A stretch of 16,235 nt of DNA from Paludibacteraceae bacterium. Lineage in GTDB: Bacteria > Bacteroidota > Bacteroidia > Bacteroidales > Paludibacteraceae. The DNA is taken from positions 1 to 16,235 of the forward strand of contig JAFYMM010000328.1 in assembly GCA_017550055.1 (NCBI GenBank), given 5' to 3'. Each line of letters begins with the position of its first letter. Within the stretch, counting starts at the first letter, position 1. The translations under genes and the position numbers were made by a program. Positions 7,054 through 12,918 of the stretch are shown in pieces. A model generated the notes under the pieces. That model ran no database searches, was not told the origin of the DNA, and worked only from the letters and a program-made list of their open reading frames with translations.

Positions 7054-8082
7054 TTATTTTTTAGACTTGTATAATAGATAGATTACTACCGCTACAATTG
7101 CTACTATCACAATATAGCGTTTACTATTTTGTTTTGTTTTTTTCTCAACAACTACATCTTGTACTGGAGTCTCTACCTCTGTTTGCTGTGCTACAACTCG
7201 GGCAACCTCTTCTTTTGGTGCTGTTCCATTTTGTACAGCTTCAGGAATAGGAGCATTACCAACTACTGATGGTGCAGGTGTAGGAGCAGAGGACCCTGAA
7301 TAAATTGTATTACCTGTTGTTGGTAATATAGTTTTATTCTCTACCTTGCCTGTGTCAAGCGTGGTTTTGGCTATTGTTACTCCTCCATCGAATACTGGCA
7401 CAGTAGAAATAAGAGTGTCCTTTGTTGCTGTTGCAACAGCTGTTACGGTTTCAGTTTTAGTCGTTACTGGTTTAGTAGTAGTCTTAGGTGTAGATGCAGA
7501 TGCAACTGCTGTAGGTTTAATAACAGCTGTTGTAGTGGCCTTTGTTGTTGCTGTTACTGGGTTGGCAACTGCTGTAGTGGCCTTTGCTACTGTGGTTGTT
7601 GCCACTGATGCGGTTGATTTAATAGTTGTCGTTGCTGGAAAAGTCAACGTACTTGAATTAACAAATGCTGTAGTCATAGTTTTCTGTGTTTGTTGTTTTG
7701 ACAATAATTGTTTAGCTGATTCCGAGCCTTTGTTCGATGCAAACTCTAATGATAATTGGGCGTTGTTCAATAAACGAGCTTTTGCTTCTGGTGCGTTAGG
7801 GTTTATTGCTATGATTTTTCGTAGTGTGCGCCTAATATCTCTCAACGAATATATCTGCGAACCTGCAATCTTCTGAAAGGCATAAGTATCTGCATCCACT
7901 TCCGACCCAAACGCGTTCCGTATATGCCCCTCCTCATGTGCCATCCAATAGTCTTGCTCAATAGGAGAAAGGTTATTCCATACAGAGTCGTTGATTGTGA
8001 TCACACCTGTTGCAATATTACTTTTAGCTGGATTTAGAGGATTGTCAGGGAATATAGGTACGTGTTTAATCGTAATCTGCAT
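7054..8082 (-). CDS. HEEGH metallopeptidase-like protein with Thr/Ala-rich stalk and C-terminal membrane anchor
   Basis: The 342-residue product has three parts. Residues 1-90 hold a zincin-like site, YWMAHEEGHIRNAFGSEVDADTYA written across 46-69: HEEGH at 49-53 and Glu61 or the nearby Asp residues as the third ligand, the gluzincin order. Residues about 130-225 are a low-complexity Thr/Ala/Val/Lys stalk. The C-terminus has a membrane helix (about 320-338) and a basic end. The layout suggests a tail-anchored enzyme held away from a membrane by a flexible stalk. Whether the peptidase acts on host peptidoglycan, host proteins or virion precursors cannot be read from the sequence. The catalytic call rests on the motif and spacing only. 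Confidence 0.65.
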   Translation of the reverse strand: MQITIKHVPIFPDNPLNPAKSNIATGVITINDSVWNNLSPIEQDYWMAHEEGHIRNAFGSEVDADTYAFQKIAGSQIYSLRDIRRTLRKIIAINPNAPEAKARLLNNAQLSLEFASNKGSESAKQLLSKQQTQKTMTTAFVNSSTLTFPATTTIKSTASVATTTVAKATTAVANPVTATTKATTTAVIKPTAVASASTPKTTTKPVTTKTETVTAVATATKDTLISTVPVFDGGVTIAKTTLDTGKVENKTILPTTGNTIYSGSSAPTPAPSVVGNAPIPEAVQNGTAPKEEVARVVAQQTEVETPVQDVVVEKKTKQNSKRYIVIVAIVAVVIYLLYKSKK

Positions 8083-8087
8083 ACTTG

Positions 8088-8510
8088 TTATTTTTTACCA
8101 AACATAAAAAACATTCCAACTACAAGAAGTAATACAACAACTCCACCAACGATCCAAAGTGTTGTAGCTTGTTTTTTTGCATCTGCTTTGGCTTGCTCTT
8201 GTTGAGTTTTCAAATACTCTGTTTCAAGTGCAGCAGCTTGTTCTGCATTTGCTTGACCATTAAATGATGTAGCAAATCCCGACAAAGCTCCACCTACTGC
8301 CGAAACCCAATTGGTCCAACCTGTAGCGTTTTGCTCTGTAGTTGTAGCGTTATAAAACTCTACCAAAAATTTAGGATTTTCAACATGTGCCTGTGCTACA
8401 TCTTGAATTGTTGGGTCTGGTGTTTCAATACCATACTTCTTAAGAAGAAGTCGTGTTTTTTCAGGATTTTCTTCGATACGACGTTGTACGTCTTGAATAT
8501 ATGTATTCAT
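8088..8510 (-). CDS. Tail-anchored membrane protein next to capsid gene
   Basis: The product has 140 residues: a charged helical N-terminus, a Gly/Ala-rich amphipathic stretch (about 66-84, WVSAVGGALSGFATSF), an Ala/Gln/Glu-rich coiled segment (86-115) and a strong C-terminal membrane helix (about 117-136, TLWIVGGVVVLLLVVGMFFMF). It is the first gene after the putative capsid gene and is separated from it by a strong hairpin. A virion membrane protein made in lower amount than the capsid would fit this place. Confidence 0.65.
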   Translation of the reverse strand: MNTYIQDVQRRIEENPEKTRLLLKKYGIETPDPTIQDVAQAHVENPKFLVEFYNATTTEQNATGWTNWVSAVGGALSGFATSFNGQANAEQAAALETEYLKTQQEQAKADAKKQATTLWIVGGVVVLLLVVGMFFMFGKK

Positions 8511-8533
8511 TGTAAATCTTTTTTAATGAAAAT

Positions 8534-8562
8534 GTCCTCCTCCTTTGAGCAGGGAGGAGGAC
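8534..8562 (-). terminator. Strong hairpin after the capsid gene, partial terminator or RNA-processing element
   Basis: A perfect 10-bp stem (GTCCTCCTCC / GGAGGAGGAC) with a 9-nt loop lies between the capsid stop and the next gene. On the minus strand it is followed by ATTTTCATT rather than a clean U-tract, so it is a weak terminator at best. It could allow some read-through, or protect the 3' end of the capsid message, giving high capsid and lower downstream expression. Confidence 0.6.
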
Positions 8563-8607
8563 ACCTTCGAGTTAAACCTTAAATCTAATACTTATGAGAA
8601 AAATCGC

Positions 8608-9312
8608 TTAGGCGTTCAATCTTGAAGCTACGTTGATTCGACCCTCAGCAGCTTTACGAGAAAGTTCGAGGTCACGGTTTTCAGAAGCACCCATGAGCAT
8701 AGTGATTTTCACGTTTGCGCCAGCTGGTACACGATAAGTCACCAAACGCATAGGTGAGAATTGGAATGATTCTGATTGGCAGTCCACAGTCGCCATTTTT
8801 GGGTTTTGTGTGTTTTCGTCAACATAGTTTGACGGTGTGATACTGTGGAAGTTCTCGCCACCTGCAAATGGAGTAACAGAGCGGTGTTGGAATGGGTTAT
8901 CCAACATAGTCTCTTCCGAAACTTTCACAATCATAGTGTGGATACGAGTCGCACAATATTTTGTGTACTGCAAGAATTGAGAAATCTTGCTTGGGTTACC
9001 CTTGATTGAGATTTTTTTCTCACCGTTAGTTTGTTCACCATCTTTAGCAATGAAGTCAACACTAAGGTTTTGTTCCGCGCTGAGAAGTGCCGCATCGTTG
9101 TAGTGAGCAGGACAGAGTGCAACAGTTACATCTTCTGAACCTTTGTTGTGAATTTCAAAAGCAAAAGAGCGTTTTGAAGCAGACTCATTTGCAAATGAGC
9201 TTGACGAATCGAAGTCAAGTGATGGATCGCCTGCACCAGTGTAAACAGTGCCGTTTGCGTTACGTTCGAATGATTTTTCGAGTTCTTGTTCTGATGGTTG
9301 GAAATTTGCCAT
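8608..9312 (-). CDS. Putative major capsid protein (beta-rich, jelly-roll-type candidate)
   Basis: The 234-residue protein has no signal, no membrane helix and many predicted beta strands (RSFAFEIHNKG, VTVALCPAHY, LSVDFIAKD, RIHTMIVKVS, SFQFSPMRLVTYRV, NVKITMLMG) separated by loops, as in capsid jelly rolls. It is the second gene behind the late promoter candidate, has an isolated A-rich leader, and is followed by a stable hairpin. Arginine is mostly CGT/CGC, and AAC and TTC are frequent, codon choices typical of very highly expressed genes and different from its neighbours. It is shorter than the PM2 capsid protein (269 aa), near the lower limit for a double jelly roll. I did not recognise the family by sequence; the call rests on context, expression signs and fold look. 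An abundant non-capsid virion protein is the alternative. Confidence 0.5.
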   Translation of the reverse strand: MANFQPSEQELEKSFERNANGTVYTGAGDPSLDFDSSSSFANESASKRSFAFEIHNKGSEDVTVALCPAHYNDAALLSAEQNLSVDFIAKDGEQTNGEKKISIKGNPSKISQFLQYTKYCATRIHTMIVKVSEETMLDNPFQHRSVTPFAGGENFHSITPSNYVDENTQNPKMATVDCQSESFQFSPMRLVTYRVPAGANVKITMLMGASENRDLELSRKAAEGRINVASRLNA

Positions 9313-9362
9313 TTTTCTGTAATTTTAGTTTGTTAATAAAATACTTTTTTCTTTTTTGGTTG

Positions 9363-9497
9363 TTATACAGCTGGTTCTTCTGCTGCTTCAACTTTTGCTG
9401 GTTCTGCTTTAGTCAATTTGTAAGCCACGAAGCCAACGAGTGCCAATGTGATGATAGCTACAATGGCAACTGTAGATGTTTTTGATAAAAATTGCAT
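9363..9497 (-). CDS. 44-residue membrane peptide, first gene of the late operon
   Basis: From the ATG at 9497 the product has a short basic N-terminus (MQFLSKTS), one hydrophobic helix (about 9-27, TVAIVAIITLALVGFVAYK) and an Ala/Glu/Pro-rich tail (KAEPAKVEAAEEPAV). A longer frame start upstream was not used because it would cover the predicted promoter. Being first behind the promoter and just before the putative capsid gene suggests an abundant virion membrane protein. It also has the size of an inovirus coat protein, but the acidic tail is at the C-terminal end, opposite to pVIII. Confidence 0.6.
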   Translation of the reverse strand: MQFLSKTSTVAIVAIITLALVGFVAYKLTKAEPAKVEAAEEPAV

Positions 9498-9543
9498 AGT
9501 TTGTTTGTTTTGGGTTGTTATGAATGAAAAAAAATTGCGAGTA

Positions 9544-9551
9544 CAAAGATA
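9544..9551 (-). promoter_or_regulatory. Late-operon promoter, Bacteroidetes -7 element
   Basis: On the minus strand TATCTTTG matches the Bacteroidetes -7 consensus TAnnTTTG exactly and lies about 47 nt before the first late gene. No good TTG is found at the usual 19-21 nt upstream distance, so the promoter may need an activator, possibly one binding the direct repeats just upstream. Confidence 0.6.
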
Positions 9552-9583
9552 CGACATGTCAATAGGTCAGGTTTCACTTATTA

Positions 9584-9630
9584 TAGTTTTCTACAACTTA
9601 ATGTAGTTTAATGTAGTTTTCTATAACTTA
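9584..9630. repeat. Two 17-bp direct repeats with TGTAGTTT spacers upstream of the late promoter
   Basis: TAGTTTTCTAYAACTTA occurs at 9584-9600 and 9614-9630, differing at one base, with a 30-bp period, about three helical turns. Between and into the second copy ATGTAGTTT is repeated at 9601 and 9611. They lie about 33-80 bp upstream of the -7 element. This is the usual place for an activator site; the HTH gene ending at 9652 is the nearest candidate binder. Confidence 0.55.
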
Positions 9631-9637
9631 CTACAAA

Positions 9638-9666
9638 AAAAAAGAGGCCAATTAGGTCTCTTTTTT
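9638..9666 (-). terminator. Bidirectional-type terminator at the end of the ATPase/HTH operon
   Basis: A 12-bp stem (AAAAAAGAGGCC / GGTCTCTTTTTT, one G-T pair) with a 5-nt loop is flanked by an A-run on one side and a T-run on the other, so it can stop transcription in both directions. On the minus strand it ends the early-type operon just after the HTH stop codon, separating it from the late promoter. Confidence 0.75.
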
Positions 9667-9879
9667 CGTATCTACTTCGATAATATACTTCTCACACAGG
9701 TATTGTACTGCACCTGGAGAGAGGAGTTTGTCGGATGGATGGTAGCCAAATGGGAGAAGTTGAGCATGATTTTCGCGACACCAGCGGCGCATAGTGGTGA
9801 GTGATACGCCTGCCGAGCGTGCAAGTTCACACTTGTACATTGCTTTGTAAGATTGCTTATTGGCCGATGAGTCGTTCAT
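9652..9879 (-). CDS. Helix-turn-helix DNA-binding protein, possible late regulator
   Basis: The 75-residue protein contains the segment YKCELARSAGVSLTTMRRWC (about 15-34), a clear helix-turn-helix in which ELARSAGVSLTTMRRW covers both helices, followed by a conserved-looking LLPFGYHPSDKLLSPGAVQYLCEKY. Small Bacteroidetes proteins with this KCELA...GVS...RRW...L.P.AV..LCEKY pattern are common in mobile regions and are usually annotated only as hypothetical. It overlaps the ATPase gene by 23 nt and is the last gene of the operon, directly upstream of the late promoter and its direct repeats. Regulation of the late operon is therefore a reasonable inference. Confidence 0.65.
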   Translation of the reverse strand: MNDSSANKQSYKAMYKCELARSAGVSLTTMRRWCRENHAQLLPFGYHPSDKLLSPGAVQYLCEKYIIEVDTKKET

Positions 9880-10393
9880 AGTAGTGTGGGTCGGAATGGT
9901 TGTTGATGCGTTGTTGAGCAGCGATTATTTCGTCGTATTGGAGGAGGGCGTTTTTGCGCGATGATGGATTGTCTTTGGTTTTGAATAGAATGAGGTCGGT
10001 GTAATAGGGCCAGAAGAGGGGTGGCACGCGTGTGAATCCATGAGCGATATAGAAGATATCGAGTTCGAGCTGACGGCGTGCGATTAGTAGTTCTTCGAGG
10101 GCTGTGTTTTTGTCGCCAATAAATGTTTTGCAGTCGTCGAGCACCAGGATGCCTTGCTTGAAGTGATGGAGGCGGTCGATGGTGTAGTCGCGACGGATGA
10201 TGTGGCGTTGTCGGTCGTGAAACAAGAAGTCTTGCGGTGTAGCAAGGTTGTTTTCGGGCAAATCGGTCCACTCTTCGACATGCGATGTGACGACGAGAGC
10301 TCGTTGTGGCGAGGAGTCGAGGATATGGCGTAGCATAGTGGTTTTGCCTGTGCCGTTGGTGCCGAGTATTATAGTCAGTTTTGCAGTTCTCAT
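9857..10393 (-). CDS. P-loop ATPase, probable genome-packaging or assembly ATPase
   Basis: The 178-residue protein has a Walker A motif GTNGTGKTT at 11-19, a Walker B motif GILVLDDCK at 81-89 and a sensor-like strand IFYIAHGFTRVP at 113-124. It is a compact single domain without membrane segments. The order and the size suit the FtsK/HerA-like packaging ATPases of tailless membrane-containing viruses (PRD1 P9, PM2 P9); Zot-type ATPases of filamentous phages have the same motifs but normally carry a membrane segment and a periplasmic domain, absent here. The start overlaps the upstream stop as ATGA. ATP hydrolysis is very likely; the packaging role is inferred from context. Confidence 0.7.
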   Translation of the reverse strand: MRTAKLTIILGTNGTGKTTMLRHILDSSPQRALVVTSHVEEWTDLPENNLATPQDFLFHDRQRHIIRRDYTIDRLHHFKQGILVLDDCKTFIGDKNTALEELLIARRQLELDIFYIAHGFTRVPPLFWPYYTDLILFKTKDNPSSRKNALLQYDEIIAAQQRINNHSDPHYYERLIGQ

Positions 10394-10944
10394 GCTTCGT
10401 CCTCCTCCTCTTCTTTTTTGAGTTCTTTGATTTTTTGTTTCAACTCTTTTTCGCGACGTGCGAGTTCTTCTTCGCGTTGGTCGAGTTGTTCTTGACGGAG
10501 ATTTTGTTTGCGGAGTGCAAGGGCATGTGGCACTTGCGAACCGTAGATGGTGAGCACAAGAATCATTACCATGACGCCTGGTGGGATGTCGTCGCCTCGG
10601 AGGGCCATATATTCGGTGAGGGCGGCTTCGAGTTCTTCGCGTTGCGAGTCAGTAGCCTTAAACTCCTCTGGACTCTCTTTTGCTATCATGCCGAGGGTCA
10701 TTGGCAATGTGGTGTCGATAACGGCTGCTATCATGCGTCCACCAGCCGAAGCTGCTGCGCGTGTGGTGGTAGTGTCGAGCTTGCCAGATGGGGCATCGTC
10801 GAAAGGTTCAAGCGAGTCGAGTCCTTCAGCGATATCGAGGTTCATGTCTTGCTTTGGTTGGTTGAACTCTTCGATAAACGATGTGATATCGCCTGTAGGA
10901 TAGTTGGGGTTTATTGGTGCGGTGGGTGTTGGTGCTCCTATCAT
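10390..10944 (-). CDS. Protein with hydrophobic centre and charged coiled-coil tail, upstream of the ATPase
   Basis: The 184-residue protein starts with a Pro-rich low-complexity region, has an Ala/Gly/Ile segment (about 65-88, AAASAGGRMIAAVID), a hydrophobic helix (about 121-136, PPGVMVMILVLTIYG) and a strongly charged C-terminal coiled coil (about 145-184, RREKELKQKIKELKKEEEEDEA without breaks). The family was not recognised. It is coupled by ATGA overlaps to the genes on both sides, including the ATPase, which suggests the products are made in fixed ratio and may form one complex, such as a membrane platform for the ATPase. This is inference. Confidence 0.65.
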   Translation of the reverse strand: MIGAPTPTAPINPNYPTGDITSFIEEFNQPKQDMNLDIAEGLDSLEPFDDAPSGKLDTTTTRAAASAGGRMIAAVIDTTLPMTLGMIAKESPEEFKATDSQREELEAALTEYMALRGDDIPPGVMVMILVLTIYGSQVPHALALRKQNLRQEQLDQREEELARREKELKQKIKELKKEEEEDEA

Positions 10945-11213
10945 AGTTGAAAGTCGTTTAATAGTTTTTCAATAAAGTCAGGAAGTGGTATACTTTGGAT
11001 TTGACGCATTAGTTGGTCGTCGTGGTCAAAGGCGCAGATGGTAATGAATACTCTGCCTTCGGAGGTAGTGATAACGATAGCTGGATAATCTTCGTTGCCT
11101 TTAAGCTCAACGGCCGACAGTTGTGTTGCGATTTGTGCTTCGAGAAGTGGTGTTTTCTCTTTAATCATTGGGATAAAGCTCTTGATGAGCGAGCCTGATA
11201 TATTTAGTGCCAT
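10941..11213 (-). CDS. Hypothetical 90-residue protein in the ATPase operon
   Basis: The product is a small soluble protein: a helical first half (LIKSFIPMIKEKTPLLEAQIATQL) and a beta hairpin-like middle (YPAIVITTSEGRVFITICAFD) before a short helix at the end (DFIEKLLNDF). No known motif was seen. It sits 2 nt after the 202-residue gene and overlaps the next start as ATGA, so it is certainly part of this operon. No function can be assigned. Confidence 0.65.
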   Translation of the reverse strand: MALNISGSLIKSFIPMIKEKTPLLEAQIATQLSAVELKGNEDYPAIVITTSEGRVFITICAFDHDDQLMRQIQSIPLPDFIEKLLNDFQL

Positions 11214-11215
11214 AG

Positions 11216-11824
11216 TTATTTACCTCCGTTTATAAATTGTTTCCAATCTCGTGCTGTCACGCCTGTTTGTTGCTCGATATCGCTGTCGGTGAGTACCCAT
11301 GGATAGAACCATTGTGTAAATCGTTCTACTGTGTAGCGTAAGAACATTTTGCTGAGCAAGTCGCTGATGGTGTCGTTGGTGTTATATCTTTGGTTGAGGC
11401 GCGTGATGGTGAGTTGCATTAGGTTATAGATTAACGCTGGGATGCGTAAGATGTGCTCATCTGCCTGGAGTTGTCGTTCAACTTCAACTTCCACCTCGCG
11501 CACTTCAGGTTGACGCGATTCGAGTGCCTGGATCTGCGCTTGGTATGCCGACAATTGTTCTTCGAGCTCGGCGATGCATGCTGTGGTGCGTTCGTGCTGG
11601 AGTTGTGCTGCTTGTTGTAGCTCGGTGTGTTCAGCTGCCAGGCGTGAGTGGTCGGACTTGATGGCGCGCAATTGCTTTAGTTCTTCACTATCGGCCTGCT
11701 CTGATTCGAGGGCGTCGAGCATTGCGATGATGTTGACTTCGGAGCCTGTTAGTTTAGGAAAGTGTTGTGTCAAACGGGCGTGAGTTTCCTCCGACATCGA
11801 GAATGTTACTGTTTTTCTTGACAT
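11216..11824 (-). CDS. Coiled-coil protein with ribbon-helix-helix-like N-terminus, first gene of the ATPase operon
   Basis: The 202-residue protein begins RKTVTFSMSEETHARLTQHFP, a strand followed by helices reminiscent of ribbon-helix-helix DNA-binding domains (about 3-40). Residues 43-120 are a long Glu/Gln/Ala/Leu coiled coil, and 125-200 form a helical C-terminal domain with aromatic residues (RFTQWFYPWVL). It could bind DNA as a rod-like dimer, for example in partition, replication or packaging, or be a scaffold. It is 62 nt from the predicted start of the divergent RNA gene. No clear minus-strand promoter was found directly upstream. Confidence 0.6.
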   Translation of the reverse strand: MSRKTVTFSMSEETHARLTQHFPKLTGSEVNIIAMLDALESEQADSEELKQLRAIKSDHSRLAAEHTELQQAAQLQHERTTACIAELEEQLSAYQAQIQALESRQPEVREVEVEVERQLQADEHILRIPALIYNLMQLTITRLNQRYNTNDTISDLLSKMFLRYTVERFTQWFYPWVLTDSDIEQQTGVTARDWKQFINGGK

Positions 11825-11849
11825 GATTGTAATTTTTTAGTGATTATTG

Positions 11850-11880
11850 TTGTGTATTTCAATTTTTTGCATTAACTTTG
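11850..11880 (+). promoter_or_regulatory. Promoter of the plus-strand RNA gene
   Basis: TAACTTTG at 11873-11880 fits the Bacteroidetes -7 consensus exactly, and TTG at 11850-11852 lies 20 nt upstream, the normal -33 distance. Transcription would begin about six bases downstream, near 11886. A TTTGCAT direct repeat covers the -7 region. Confidence 0.75.
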
Positions 11881-11885
11881 CATCA

Positions 11886-11897
11886 TGTAATATTACA
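11886..11897. promoter_or_regulatory. 12-bp perfect palindrome at the predicted RNA start, possible operator
   Basis: TGTAATATTACA is a perfect palindrome located exactly at the predicted transcription start, a classic position for a repressor site. It also contains TAATATTAC, identical to the nonanucleotide nicked in origins of many eukaryotic CRESS-DNA viruses. Given the AT-rich sequence this second identity may be chance. Confidence 0.4.
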
Positions 11898-12256
11898 AGT
11901 TTCTATAGTCCATCTACTCTTTCCTTCGGTCTTTCCGTTCCACCGATGAGAAATGGTACAGGATAATAAGGGGAAAGGTAACTTATTAGCTAATATGAAT
12001 CTCTTGAGATTAGTAGACGTTAGCATGTAGAAATGGCTCTTATCCACGTGTTGTAGTGAACAATAGAGTGCCTTTTGAGGCGCGTGTCCTATGCTTACTA
12101 GTTAGCATACTATCATCCGGTGGTAGTAGTGTCATTATAACCCGCCTGCGAAGACAGATCAACGAATTATCATCTGTTTAGTTGTAAGTGATGTAGGGGC
12201 GTTGAAAACCTACACTGGCATCGGGCGGTTGCCAGCTCTGAGAGTTTTTCCTATAT

Positions 12257-12290
12257 AAGGAGTAAAGATTAAATCTTTGCTCCTTTTTTT
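12257..12290 (+). terminator. Intrinsic terminator of the RNA gene
   Basis: AAGGAGTAAAGAT and ATCTTTGCTCCTT form a 13-bp stem (one T-G pair) with a TAA loop, followed by a T-tract. It ends one or two bases inside the stop codon of the convergent minus-strand gene, so the two units are packed end to end. Confidence 0.9.
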
Positions 12291-12708
12291 ATTTTTTCTC
12301 CCAAAGCAATTCGTTTGTTCTTAAATCACGACGCGGTTGTGCTGTTTTTACTTCCCAGAAGTTTTGAATATTATCGTACAGCAATTCGATACTAACTGTA
12401 TCGAAATCCCTATCTTCATTTGATTTTACCAATAATAAGGATTGACCTTTATTGCTTCTGATTTGAGTGAAATTATCAACTACCATTTTGACATAATCCA
12501 ATGGGGAGATAGCTAAACTATTTAACTCTGTAATATGATATTTTGCGATATGTTTTACATGGTTAGCATTGACCATAATATCGGCTGCTTTGATATGAGC
12601 CTCTTTGGCTACTGTTTGTTTAATACGCCCTACCTTGATATATCCATCAAACTTAAATTGATTTTTAGGGGTACTTTGTTTTTGTTTCTTTTTCTGTTTT
12701 TTAGTCAT
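12289..12708 (-). CDS. Possible BECR-fold (PBECR-type) nuclease-like protein
   Basis: The 139-residue protein has a very basic N-terminus (first 16 residues mostly Lys and Gln), then NANHVKHIAKYHITEL (47-62) with His50, His53 and His58, a helix (PLDYVKMVVDNF), strands (SLLLVKSNED, DTVSIELLYD) and a terminal FWEVKTAQPRRDLRTNELLW. The order of a conserved His, a V...F helix and three strands ending in a V.TA..R element recalls phage-associated Barnase-EndoU-ColicinE5/D-RelE-like domains, found in phage polyvalent proteins and toxins. That match is by eye and not secure. It converges on the RNA gene, whose terminator touches its stop codon. It could act on RNA; an unrelated DNA-binding protein is the alternative. 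Confidence 0.5.
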   Translation of the reverse strand: MTKKQKKKQKQSTPKNQFKFDGYIKVGRIKQTVAKEAHIKAADIMVNANHVKHIAKYHITELNSLAISPLDYVKMVVDNFTQIRSNKGQSLLLVKSNEDRDFDTVSIELLYDNIQNFWEVKTAQPRRDLRTNELLWEKK

Positions 12709-12790
12709 ATTATATAATAATTATCCATAGAAAAATAAGCATGTTTAATCAGTCTTATTTTGCGTTTTCTACCTAAATACCTAATCTTCA

Positions 12791-12918
12791 ACATTGTACA
12801 CACTTGCAAACACGTCGCAATATACGAATACCTTTTCGTTTACAATCTCAGCAAGTTACCAGCAAGTTAGAAAACACATTGTACACATCCAAAGACACAA
12901 CTATGCGCAATGTGTACA
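12791..12918. repeat. ACATTGTACACA repeats and AGCAAGTTA tandem repeat
   Basis: The 12-mer ACATTGTACACA occurs at 12791-12802 and 12876-12887, and an inverted TGTGTACA at 12911-12918. Between them AGCAAGTTA is repeated at 12850 and 12861 (11-bp period). They fill most of the gap between the nuclease-like gene and the small plus-strand ORF and could be binding sites controlling either. Confidence 0.5.

Larger units (their letters stand above)
11886..12290 (+). ncRNA. Structured non-coding RNA of about 400 nt, family not recognised
   Basis: This 460-nt intergenic stretch has no plausible ORF but a complete transcription unit on the plus strand: promoter, about 400 nt and intrinsic terminator. 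Many local helices can be drawn. TCTACT (near 11914) can pair with AGTAGA (near 12012), enclosing CTTTCC/GGAAAG and CTAAT/ATTAG helices. Further hairpins are GCCT-TTTG-AGGC (near 12072), ATGCT/AGCAT (near 12091), ACTATCA-TCCGG-TGGTAGT (near 12109), ACAGAT/ATCTGT (near 12154), TGTAGG/CCTACA (near 12192) and a long-range CCGCC/GGCGG. The region lacks the conserved cores of RNase P RNA, tmRNA and SRP RNA. It lies between the ATPase operon and a nuclease-like gene, on the strand opposite to both. A role as replication primer, packaging RNA or regulatory RNA is open. Confidence 0.7.

Noticed and set aside
7346..7876. Plus-strand 176-codon frame, hydrophobic Val/Ala-rich
   Set aside because: Antisense of the Thr/Ala-rich stalk of the HEEGH protein; low-complexity DNA keeps it open, and the minus-strand gene has motifs and operon spacing.
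9363..9497. Filamentous phage major coat protein with the ATPase as a Zot protein
   Set aside because: Charge layout is opposite to pVIII, the ATPase lacks the membrane and periplasmic parts of Zot, and the peptidoglycan-active and capsid-like genes do not fit an inovirus.
9876..10271. Alternative minus-strand frame, 131 codons, very Arg/Pro/Thr-rich
   Set aside because: It lies within the ATPase gene in another frame; the ATPase has Walker motifs and coupled start.
10381..10950. Plus-strand 189-codon frame opposite the 184-residue gene
   Set aside because: The minus-strand gene is joined by ATGA overlaps on both sides, while the plus-strand frame has no promoter, leader or recognisable domain.
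11886..12290. RNase P RNA, tmRNA or group I intron
   Set aside because: The conserved core sequences of these RNAs were looked for and are absent.
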